Positions 12,301 to 27,200 of a DNA stretch of 64,000 bases are shown piece after piece. A model generated the notes under the pieces. That model was given only the letters and a program-made list of their open reading frames with translations, had not been told where the DNA came from and ran no database searches. The position numbers and the translations under genes are program-made. The first letter of the stretch is position 1. Each line of letters begins with the position of its first letter. The DNA comes from Pseudorasbora parva (Eukaryota; Chordata; Actinopteri; Cypriniformes; Gobionidae), in the NCBI RefSeq assembly GCF_024679245.1, contig NC_090191.1:38352982-38416981 (forward strand), read 5' to 3'.

Positions 12301-15300
12301 AACAGTAATATTGTAAAATATTACAATTTAAAATCAATTTAAATTTTGAATATACTGTATTTAATTGATTTCAGGATTCTTTACAGTTCAAAAGAACAGT
12401 ATTTTCTTTGAAATATTTTGTAACATTATAAATGTCTTCAATAAATGTCTTTTAAATGATTAAGACTTGAGGGAATCTTACTGACCGCAAAATTCAATGG
12501 TAGTGTATAATATTTTTAAACATAAAATTTGAAACCTATTTCTCATTTTGTTTTTCATGTGTGTCTCCAGGACTTTTAAACAGGATGTGACGGGTAACCC
12601 CAGGGCGATGATGAAGCTCATGAATAGTGCTGATATGGCCAAGCACACACTCTCCACCCTGGGTAGTGCCAACTGCTTTGTGGACTCGCTCTATGACGGC
12701 ATGGATTTTGAGTGTAATGTGTCCAGGTGAGCTGAAGTTATTTTCAATCAAATCAGTATTAGAGAGAAAACTGTACCTGTTGCATATCTGCATGTCATAT
12801 ATGCTTCTGTCCTAGAGCCCGTTTTGAGCTGATATGCTCCAGCCTCTTGACTAAGAGCATTCAGCCAATTAAAAGTGTCCTCGAGCAAGTAAACCTGTCC
12901 ACCTCTGATGTCAACACGGTAAAACAACTATCTTTTAAGGAGCCGTATTGTGCTCTTTTATAAAGTCTTGGTTTTGTTGTTGGGCTCTACTAGAATATGT
13001 TTTCATGCTTAAAAAAACCCTTCTTTTGAAAGCATCTCTCTCTTCCCAGTCTGTGAGTACTGCTCTGGCTGCATTTCCCAAAAGCATTGTGATCCAACTA
13101 TTGTCGCAAGTTCCATCGTTACCAGATTATTTGAACAATTTGCCGTTTCCCGAAATCGTATTTCAAGTAAACTTTTGCAAACAGTGTTGCAAATGTACAT
13201 GGTTTGAGCTGCAGCTCTTGAGCTGTGGTTAGAAGACAAGTTTCTTGTTTAATTATATATAAATCATGTGTTAATCTATATACAGTATTTTATCGTGTCA
13301 ACAATCAGTTTTTGAGACGTTTGGATAAATGCGTACAAGGAACACAGATGAGGAAATGAATCAAACATCAAATAATGTCAGCATTGTCCAAAATTTGTTA
13401 AGTGGAGAAAGCAGCTTTCTGAATGAACCGTATGCATAAGGAAGTAAAGTGTACACCAAATACTGCAAAAAAAAAAAGAAGTTGTTTATGTAAATAACTA
13501 CAATATTAAGTGCATTAATTGCAATGTCGAATTGATGAATTATCAGCAGGTCTTACTTCACCACTTGCATGTGACCTCATTAACGACAGTCCTATATTGC
13601 TCAAAAGTGGCTCAAAAGATTTGGTTTTGGGAAACACTCATGACTAGCTATTTAGTTTCAACAACAATGCAGGGAGTTGCATCTGTATGGGAACCACACC
13701 CCTGTTTAGTTCCTGTCTCTATGAAGCCCCTCCTTTACGAAAACCGCAATGTGCTCTGATTGGTCAGCTGCACCAGTGTGCTGTGATTGGTCAATCACTT
13801 CGAGTGTGTTTGGGAAATGTCACGCCCCTTCCCATAACCGTGAGTTTTTAACACATTACTAACTCAGCCAGGCTCCGCCCCTTTATTTTGTGTAAGCCTT
13901 GGGTGCAAATTATTTAAATAAGGAATATCTTGACGTGTTTTTGTTCCTGAGAGAAAACTCAAGACTACAATGTAGGTGTTTCGGGGAGTTCAGAAACTGT
14001 CCCTGACATAGAGAAGAACTGTCTTCGGAGGGACTTTGCAGACCTTTTTCATGCTCAAACAGCAACATTACACACTCAAGAAAGATACAAATAAATAAAT
14101 AACAAAAAACATGATAGGTCTTGTTTAAAACAGTTGTGTGACCAGTAGAGAGAGCTATAGATATTAATCCATTTTTCATGCATGAAAATTATCATAAGTA
14201 CTGAGCCTTTTACAAATTCTCTTGTCCAAATAATAGATTTCAGTGTTTTACTTCTAATTATAGCAAAAATGGCATCGCAAAGCCTTAAATGCATATTAAA
14301 CCAGTTTGCTTCCTTTCTAAGGTGGTTTTATGTGGAGGATCAGCTCGTATCCCGAAGTTGCAACAGATGATCCGGGATTTGTTCCTAGACGTGGAGCTGC
14401 TGAACTCCATCCCCCCGGACGAGGTGATTCCGGTCGGTGCTGCCATGCAGGCGGGCATCCTGGTCGGAAAAGACAGCCTGGCGCTCGGAGAAGACTCCAT
14501 CACAGTGGACTGCTGTGCCAGCGACATCACGGTTAAGGTGAGGAGCTTCAAATGAGCGATAGTGCTTCGTTTTGTGGTGTTTTAGCACATAAGAGCATAT
14601 TGATCAGGAGATTGTGTCATGGTCTTTCAGGAAGTGGATGACTCCGGAGCGGAGGTTTTCACGGTTTTGTTTCCATCTGGCACACCTCTCCCTGCCCGCC
14701 GTCAGCACACGCTGCAGGGTCCTGGCAGTCTGTCATCAGTCAGTCTGGAGCTTTACCAGGCACAGCAACCAATCGCACAGGTTGGCACCGCTTTTAACAG
14801 ACATTTCAGTACAAGCGTAACATTATGCTGAATTTGATGTTCAGCTTGTATTGTGTGCTAAAACATTTTGGCTGATTTCACTTTAAACGTATTAACTTTC
14901 AGTGTGATGCTGGTTTATTTTTCTAGATTGTACTTCGAGACCTGGAACCTCAAGAGGAGCTGCATGACTTTGTCACAGTGCTGACAATGAAGAGGTAATG
15001 AAAAATAAATGAATGCTTTTATTCAGCAAGGATGCACTCAATTCATGTTGCAAGAAATTTCAATTGATTGCTTTTTGTGTACTGAGTAGTGTAAGGTAAG
15101 TAAATACATGGGTTAAGTTAAGGTCTAAGGGGCAGGTTTATTTAGGAAAAGCTTGAATGGCTGTTTGAATTGAGATCCCGATCTTTTAATTGTGTAAGAG
15201 TAATGGTGCAGCTCTTCTTTTGCTGTTATTTTGTAGCTTGTGTTATGACAGTGTTATGTACTTGAAGTTCAGTAATATCACTTCACAACTACTCATAAAG

Positions 15301-15428
15301 GTCTTCTCCTTATGTGAACATTTTCTGGTTTCCTTTTCAGAGACGGTTCACTGCACGTTACGTGCACGGAGCAGGGAAGCGGCAGATCTGAGGCTATAAC
15401 CATAGCAACAGCTGCTGCAGCTTCTTAA
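9335..15428 (+). CDS. hspa14: Heat shock 70 kDa protein 14 (HSP70L1)
   Basis: Atypical Hsp70 that in mammals pairs with DNAJC2 in the ribosome-associated complex. Fourteen exons: 9335-9391, 9565-9645, 10136-10218, 10405-10453, 10827-10932, 11014-11104, 11235-11339, 11428-11589, 12571-12726, 12816-12918, 14322-14537, 14631-14780, 14927-14994 and 15341-15428. They total 1515 bases and 504 residues (human 509), with all phases consistent. The N-terminal ATPase fold starts [17 protein letters not shown]. Phosphate-2 and adenosine-type motifs appear as [15 protein letters not shown] and [15 protein letters not shown], so the classic DLGGGT is degenerate, as known for this family. The substrate-binding part is short ([16 protein letters not shown] region) with no C-terminal lid or EEVD. 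Exon 1 begins in a CpG-rich promoter shared with cdnf. Confidence 0.97.
10468..10742. mobile_element. Short inverted-repeat element in hspa14 intron 4
   Basis: Begins 'aaagagacagttcatccaaa' and ends 'gggtgaactatccctttaa', which are approximate inverted termini of the type common in cyprinid genomes. No coding capacity. Confidence 0.5.
11900..12180. repeat. Dispersed 'taactaatg' repeat in hspa14 intron 8
   Basis: Built of recurring 'gttaactaa/ttaactaatg' motifs on both strands and ending 'aaccttattgttaagtgtca', typical of a frequent teleost non-autonomous element. No gene. Confidence 0.45.
12919..14321. other. hspa14 intron 10, no separate gene
   Basis: A 1.4-kb intron holding several short open frames on both strands. 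None shows a domain. A 'gattggtc...gattggtcaatcac' direct repeat is at about 13760-13800. Nothing else supported. Confidence 0.6.
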
Positions 15429-15559
15429 CCTTCAATCACGCTGTCAACCTAATGCCATACAGTAACCTAAACACCTGCATCTCATGCTGATTGAGGTTTC
15501 CCTGTGCTCTAGATTCCTCTAGACATTAGCCGAACAAGAACTCGAACATGTTTGCTTCA

Positions 15560-15768
15560 GTTCAAGGAATAGTTCACCCCATAAAGAAAATGATTTACTT
15601 GTTCCCATGTTGTATTTTACTTTGGTAACATGCAAGTAGAATTGTTCTGCAGCTTTTGCTGGACAACAACAAAGGAATGACCAGGACGTTTTTTTTTGTC
15701 CTTGTCGGGTTTTGAATGAGGGTAAGTAAATAATGACATTATTGGGGTGAGCTATCCTGTTAAATGAA
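15560..15768. mobile_element. Inverted-repeat element in the hspa14 3' UTR
   Basis: Starts 'aatagttcaccccataaaga' and ends near 'attggggtgagctatcc', approximate inverted ends with 'aaaatgatttact' and 'agtaaataatgac' as inner arms. It would be transcribed as part of the hspa14 3' UTR. Confidence 0.5.
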
Positions 15769-16110
15769 TATCCAGTTTTATTTGTATACTTTTTTTTTTT
15801 TTTTTACCTGCAGTCATCTTGTTTAAGCCTGTTGTCTGACCAGCAGGTTAACAGTAATTGTTCTTACCATGTGCCTTTATGTACCTGCATCACACCATTA
15901 GATTAATCATGAGTTGTTTGGACTCAGAGATGTGACAGGCAACCTGTGGAGTTTGCTGATACCATTTAAAGCATGCACAACCTAATGTAGAGCCTGAGAA
16001 GCAGGTGGTGTTGTACAGTCTTTGTGTGGCTCACTGATGCTAATCTGCTGCAGTCACAGTGAGCAGGTGCAAAAGTATCGTTTTAAAAGCTGTCATCTGT
16101 AACTAGCACG

Positions 16111-16135
16111 CAATAAAGATCACTGAACGCAATAA
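16111..16135 (+). promoter_or_regulatory. Candidate poly(A) signals of hspa14
   Basis: Two AATAAA hexamers lie about 18 bases apart in 'gcaataaagatcactg...cgcaataaacc', roughly 690 bases after the stop codon. Confidence 0.5.
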
Positions 16136-16139
16136 ACCC

Positions 16140-17368
16140 TGAGTCTATTTTCAGATACTTGCTGCATGAATGTCAGGTGAGGTCGGAATTTTTGTAGTGA
16201 CATGATTCAAATTTTAAACTTCCTTTAATATGTTTTCTAAAACTTTTTGTGCAAATGTATGTAGTATGTAAAACACTTTACTTTTATTAACAAGAAAGCT
16301 GCGCATTTTGTCACACCTGACAATGACAATCCTCGTGACTTAATAAATTTATATATTTCTTTAAAGTTATGACACACAAATTGTAGTTACCAGTGAAAAT
16401 TCATAATTCTCTAATTCAATTTCGATACCACTGCTAAAACTACTAGCCTAACTTATATCAACATAATTAAAGACAAGGAACGGCAGTTTTAAGGTAGAGA
16501 CATTGAATAAAATAATCAAATGTAAAATAACACTGGATAGTCTTTGCTGTGTAAATCGAACGGGGATGAATCATTATTAAAGTTACAAAAGTTATTTAGG
16601 CAAGAGTAGTTAATTTGTTTTCTTTGTTTAACATTAAAAAACTGAGCAGCAGATATATTAGGCTGCTGACCAAATGCACGGATCCAATATACTGATACAC
16701 ATGCATTTACTTTCTCTACTGTTTATGTTCATCTAAGTCATAACTGACTGTTTAATAGATAACATAATTGTTGGTAAATTTGTGTGAATTTGTCCGTTCA
16801 AGCACAAGACGATGTGAAAGAGAGCACAGTTCAGTTTTCTGATAAGAGCTTCCCACACGCATGTGAGTAACGAATTGAGTTGCCTTTTGCGTCATCTTGT
16901 GCTTGAATATTTAAAGTGGCAAGGATTAAACTTTCATGATGAAAGCACTAGCCTGACAATGTTCTCACAAGATTGCATTGTGAGAAATCATGTTACCGTC
17001 CAACTGGCAAATGACATTTTCACACACGCCAGTGCTGATTTGAGTGATAATTTGATGAAATCTTTGAGTTGTCATTTTGTAATTCCGATACAATGTGAAT
17101 GTTATTTTAATATTTATAAATTTGCTTTTATTTTTTAATTTAACTTTAGTTTACAATAATATTTTAAATGTGTGCTTTTGTAACGTTTATTGTAGTTAAT
17201 TTTTAATATTTCTATTTAGCTACTTTTATTTCGGTTTTGGTTTTATCCATTTCAGTACTTCAACTTGAACTTGATTTCAATTAATGGCCAAGGCAACATT
17301 TCTAATTTTCATTTGAAGTTTTTCAACCATAAAACAGAAAACATACATATTTGCTTGAGAACTTTTAG
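16140..17368. other. Spacer between convergent hspa14 and dclre1c
   Basis: AT-rich and without exon-like sequence. Tetrapods carry SUV39H2 at this position. I found no SET-domain, chromodomain or pre-SET cysteine-rich sequence on either strand. Confidence 0.6.
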
Positions 17369-17374
17369 TTTATT
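17369..17374 (-). promoter_or_regulatory. Candidate poly(A) signal of dclre1c
   Basis: TTTATT on the plus strand (AATAAA on the minus strand), about 100 bases past the dclre1c stop. Confidence 0.5.
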
Positions 17375-17472
17375 AAACAAAGTATTCAGCATTTATAAAA
17401 GGTACAAAACTGCATGAGGTAAGCTGTCGTACAACAAACCAGAAAATAATACTCGATTGAACAAACATGAAA

Positions 17473-21754
<4,282 letters not shown>

Positions 21755-22119
21755 GCTGACGGCACTGAGTTTGAGCTGATGAAGAACTCAAAATCCATCT
21801 AAACCCTCAGGGCATCACTGGCCAAACTCAGTCTCTTTCTGGGCTCGAGACACCCCTGCATCTGTCTTTCCTCCTCCTGGCATCGCTTTGGCATGAAACC
21901 ACGTGAGTCGGAAATAAACAACTGTAACCCGATAGTCTAAATTGTACAGCGACATCTAACGGACTAAAAAAACATCCGTATAACGTTGCAAAAAGCCACA
22001 GCAATCGGTATACTATAAAATATCACACTGAGAGAAAAATGTGAACAAAGTTTCATAAATATCTGTGTATCCAAGAACAGTTTGGTCCGTTTGTGTAGGG
22101 TATTTCCGGGTATAGGTTT

Positions 22120-22260
22120 GATTGGCCAACCAAACTGTGGAATTCCGGGAATGTTTTCTATTGGTCATTGTACCCTCACCCTAAGTTGCTAGGAAACGAT
22201 GCGCAACACCGCTCAAACAGACGACCAAGTTGACAAATCAGCCTTTTAACACACGTCAAT
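22120..22260 (+). promoter_or_regulatory. Shared dclre1c/meig1 promoter and meig1 5' noncoding exon
   Basis: The divergent start codons are about 730 bases apart. CCAAT-type boxes ('gattggcc' at about 22120 and 'ctattggtc' at about 22159) precede an X-box. A good splice donor ('acacgtcaat|gtaagt') at about 22260 probably ends a meig1 5' UTR exon that joins the coding exon at the 'acacag' acceptor just upstream of 22487. Confidence 0.55.
22185..22197 (+). promoter_or_regulatory. RFX-type X-box upstream of meig1
   Basis: GTTGCTAGGAAAC satisfies the X-box pattern RYYNYY-N(1-3)-RRNRAC with a one-base spacer. RFX factors drive ciliary and spermatid genes, and meig1 is a spermatid and flagellum gene, so the context fits. 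Binding is inferred, not shown. Confidence 0.5.
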
Positions 22261-22486
22261 GTAAGTTTGTATTTAAAAACATTATTAGTGATAAATAGCG
22301 ACCACTTTGTCAATTAATATCTTCTGAGTAACTAGATTACTATAACTAGAATTTGAGCATATTGTTGTGAACGTGATACGCTGATTTGACTTGTTGATTT
22401 TGTACTATAGTAGAATCTGTGCTCAAAATGTATTTATTCCAAAAGAAAGTAACTAGTGTGTGATGTCTTTATCATACACAGAAATC

Positions 22487-23593
22487 ATGTCCTACTCAGT
22501 TTTAATGGATGATAAGGCCAAGCCGAAGTCCATGAGCCGCGCGAAGCAGTGGACAGGTGAGGTGGAGAACCTGTACCGGTTCCAGCAGGCGGGATACCGA
22601 GATGAGCTCGAGTACAGACAAATACAACAGGTCGAGGTAACTTAACTAACACACACTTCATCTCTTTGAAATCACTTTATAATAACTTTAATTCATTATT
22701 TTACCATTATAATAACATTATTACTATTATTATATGTTTGTTTAACCAATTGTTATAATATTCATGCAAGAAATGACACACACATAACTTATACATATAT
22801 ACACCGATCAGGAAAAACATTTTGACCACTGAAAGGAGAAGTGAATAACTGATTACCTCTTCATCACGGTACCTGTTAGTGGGTAGGATATATTAACGTT
22901 AGGCAGCAAGTGAACATAATGAGCAAGTTTATGTGTTAGATTAGAAGCAGGAAAAATGGGCAAGCGTGTTTGAAAAAGGCCAAATTGTGATGGTTAGACG
23001 ACTGGGTCAGAGCATCTCCAAAACTGCAGCTCTTGTGCGCTGTTCCTGGTCTGCAGTGGTCAGTGTCTATCTGTCAAAAGTGCTCATTGATGCACGGGGA
23101 GCGAAGACTGGCCTGTGTGGTCCAATCAAACAGATGAGCTACTGTAGCTCAAACTGCTCAAGAAGTTAATGCTGGTTCTGATAGAAAGGTGTCAGAATAC
23201 ACAGAGCATTGCAGTTTGTTGTGTATGGGGCTACATAGCCGCAGACCAGTCAGGGTGCCCATGCTGACCCCTGTCCACCGCCGAAAGTGCAGACAGTGGG
23301 CAAGTGAGCATCAGAACTGGACCATGGAGCAATGGAAGTTTTTTTGCTATGTTTTATCAAAAAAAGTGTTCCTTCTTAGTCTATTCATTTCTAATAAGTA
23401 CTTTACTGTAATTTACTGCCAACACAGTCCTGAATTCCTGTTGAATATTGTGTTGTCCTTTCAGATTGACCGTTGGCCAGACACTGGGTTTGTGAAGAAG
23501 CTTCAGCGTCGAGATAATACATTCTACTACTACAACAGAAAGCGGGAGTGTGAAGACCGAGAGGTCCATAAAGTGAAGGTGTACGTGTACTGA
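22487..23593 (+). CDS. meig1: Meiosis expressed gene 1 protein homologue
   Basis: Small protein that with PACRG supports manchette transport and sperm flagellum formation in mammals. Two coding exons, 22487-22636 and 23465-23593, total 279 bases and encode 92 residues (human 88). The conserved core is nearly unchanged: [17 protein letters not shown] in exon 1 and [20 protein letters not shown] with the C-terminal [10 protein letters not shown] in exon 2. An in-frame ATG exists slightly upstream (22460), but the acceptor 'cacag' between them makes MSYSVL at 22487 the better start. The intron holds a decayed Tc1-like transposase fragment. AATAAA at 23717-23722 is the likely poly(A) signal. Confidence 0.96.
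22800..23340 (+). mobile_element. Tc1/mariner-like transposase relic in meig1 intron
   Basis: Starts with a TIR-like 'caccgatcaggaaaaacatt'. A frame with [20 protein letters not shown] (helix-turn-helix part) is interrupted. A second frame follows with [20 protein letters not shown] and [20 protein letters not shown]. Similarity ends at about 23337 (after NWTMEQWK), before any DDE catalytic residues. It is therefore a frame-broken 5' fragment of a Tc1-like element, unable to encode an active enzyme. Confidence 0.85.
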
Positions 23594-24229
23594 CGACTCC
23601 CGACCCAACCAGCTCTTATGCCATTGTCATTTTGAAATGCTGTCTTTAGAAAACTCATGATCAGTGATGTCTTGCTGTTTTCTTAATGTAAGTTTACGAA
23701 TAATTTTTTTTGTCTAAATAAACATGTTTCATGTGAACCATTTGATGTTTTATATTTAATGGTGAATAGCCACTTTCATCTCTTTATGGAACCCTCCAAA
23801 GCCAGAACAAAACCAGTCAAACAGGTTGGTAATGGTATATGCACGCACTTACAAAGGTAAATTTATATCATTTAGGTGTTTTGCTCCTTTTCCTTAGTTA
23901 TGCAGCACACCATTTAAAAAGACAGCATATGTTGTATAACAAACAATATAACAGAAGCATAACAGATAAATCAACAACCAAGTTTTCACCCACAAATGAC
24001 TTTAAATTGAGGCAAAGATGTCTGTATAGATTGGTGAATTAATTTTAAATTGGGAATTTGTAATTTCTTCAACTTTATTCATTTGTGTACGTTTTTAGTG
24101 TTGCTTATAAAATACATAATTTGAGATTCGTGCCTTCCACAACAAATAAGATAACATGTAAAACCTACCGTATGGCCCTTTAAGAACACGTCACTTCCGG
24201 TTTAATGTAGCGAGCCGTTATTGCTGCTC

Positions 24230-27200
24230 TTTTGAAGTCATGCGGATAATACTCTGATCGGAAAACAGCTCCGTGTGATCAATAAATCCCTCTGTTTGTA
24301 TATCCAGGTAAGTTATAAAAGTTTATTTGTTGATTTAATTCTGATTCCATCTGCCCCGTTCAGACGCTTTGTTTTTATTCACATTAGCTTGTTAGCTCTT
24401 TGATGTGTTAATATTAATGTATAACAGCAATCTGATTCTAGACATGTTTAGTTTTTTGTTAGTTAACATACATGTTCATATTAAGAAAGTCAGTTTAGGA
24501 GATTATATTTATTGATCGGGATGTTAGTGTGTGTGTGTGTGTATACAGAAATCAGTTCATGCATCTGCACTGATACAATCAAAGTAATAAAGTGATATAA
24601 CTTAACTTACTGCACTGATAAACTGTTTAAAATATTCCTCTGGTTATCGTGATTTATGATCTTTTTGTTTGTTTTATGGCCAGTAAGCCATTTTAAATAT
24701 GTAACCCTTTTGAAGAAACAAATCTAGACTAGAACAATCAATATTATAAGAGCAAGTAACATTAGACACTAATGGTCCATTTGTTTTATTTGGTTACAGA
24801 GCTGAAAATAGTCTGGAGATCCTCCTCAACTTCCATCATCAGATATCTATTGACATGAGCTGCATTTGGAGTTTCTGAGCCATCGATCCATCATCATCAT
24901 GACGAAGATTTTCCTTGGATCACAAAGTAATGTGCTGTAGTGTGTAATACATAGTGGTTTTTTTTATTTTTTTTAGTTCATCCAAATCATTATTTATGCA
25001 CCATCACATTGTTCCAAACCACATATATATTGATCATGTAGTGTCTTTTCAGTGACACCATTACTAATGTACTTGTGACCCAAATCAATTGCCATAATAT
25101 TGTTTAAATATCATGTTTATATAAGTGTTATTAGTTGAGTAAACACTAACAGGGCTCTGCACAAGCCACAAACCACACAAGCTGTGTGCTGACGCCAAGA
25201 CCAAGCTCTCACATGACCGATCACACATTTTTAAGGCTGTGCTTATGTCATGATCCAGGCCGCTGAATCAACCCAAGCCCTTTGGGCTGATTATTAGAAA
25301 GGCCAGCTTGTTGTGTTACTGTGAAGCACCATTGTAATAAGTCTTTGGATCCGTGGGAAAAGGAGCAAAGTGCAAAGTGCATGACATATCATTCAGTGCT
25401 GAGGCTCTGGGGTTTGTTTTAGTTCATATCGCACACTTTGACGTGCCATGAAATGATGAGTAGAGTGAACTAAATTAATGTTTTAACTGATCTGTGCTCT
25501 AGGTGACCCAGCCATGACTATGTGCTGCTCCTAAATTGCTTTCCCTAAGGAGCGAACCCAACCTAGAGCAGCGAGCAGCATGCACTGCCATCCTGGGCTC
25601 CTGAGGGGCTGCTGCTGGTAGAAGATATCAGGAAAGAGTGTGTGCACTGCTCTGGCCATGGATGACTTCGCTACACGCACATATGGCACCAGTGGCATGG
25701 ACAACAGGCCTCTGTTCGGGGAGACGTCGGCAAGGGTAACTCGCCTGTTCTTCTGTTGTTGTTGTTTTTTGTCATATAAAGTCAGTATGAAATCAAAACC
25801 TTAATATAATAATATAATATAATACTGATGAGCCAAAACATGAAACATAACCAGTCACCGGTGAAGTGAATATCATTGATCATCTCCAGACCAGGTCTGG
25901 TTGGATTATATGGTATGCAAACAATCTGTTTGTAATCAGCTTGTTGGATGCAGGAGAAATAGGCAGGAATAAAGATCTGAGCGACTTCGACAAGGGCCAA
26001 ATTGTTGTGGCAAGGCGACTAGATCAGAGTATCTTTGAAATGGCAAGGCTTGTCAGTTGCTGTTTACCTGGGAAAGTGATGGGACCAGGATGCACTGTGG
26101 GACAACGACAAGCCAGTAGAGGGAGCAATGTTGTGCTGGAAAACCCTGCCTCTGGCCATTCATGTGGACATAATGCTTGATGCTTACGCCCTAGCTAAAC
26201 GTTGTTTCAGATTAGATTCACTCCTCCTTAACAATAGAATAGAATATACTTTATTGTCCCATTCCTGGGAAATTTGTCTTGGACATCATGACACAACCAG
26301 TATACAATACAACACAATACATACATACATACATAAAAAGCCTACATTCATTCTAATATATGAAATACAGCATATAGCTCTGGAAAAAATTGAGACCACT
26401 TAACATGGATTTCTCAATGTTAAGTGGTCTCTTAATTTTTTTCAGACCTGTGTATCTCAGACATAAGATTCTCTGTTAAAGGTTTTGACTGCAGTTGACA
26501 CAAAATAATTTTTGTAACGATTTGCCTTGAATTTAAAAACCCTAAAGTCAAAACCCTAAATTGTCACCTTGATGGTAACAATTTTAAATGTAAAATGTCA
26601 TCAGCAACAATTTTTTAGCTTGCTTAAAAATAGATGTATGGTTCGTTTATTCTTCAACCCTATAATTTTTTTTAGCAGTGTGGACTAGTCATGTTAATTT
26701 TTATTTTTATTGAAAAGTCAGATTCCCATACCAAGCAGTGATACCATACCTTATTAAACTAATTAAATAGATATCGATAAAACAAAAGAAGATCTTCTGA
26801 TTCACTCCAAACACATATAACAAATGTTCCCCGTTGGAAGTGGCGTTTTCAGCAGGATAATGCACTCTGCACACATTGTTCAGGAATGGTTTGAGGAAAA
26901 TGATGAAGAGTTCAAGCTGTTGCCCTGGCCTCCAAATTCCCCAGATCTCAATCCAATCAAGCATCTGTGGGACGTGCTGTACCAACAAGTTCAATCCACA
27001 GCGGCTCCACCTCACAACCCACATGACTTGAATAATCTGCTGCTAACATCTTTGAGCCAGATACCACAGCACACCTTCAGGGCTCTAAGTAGAGTCCATG
27101 CCTCGATTAATTGGTGCTGTTTAGGCAGCAACTAGATGACCAACAGCACATTGGGCCATGATGTTTTGGCTCATCTGTGTCTATATATATATATAAATAT

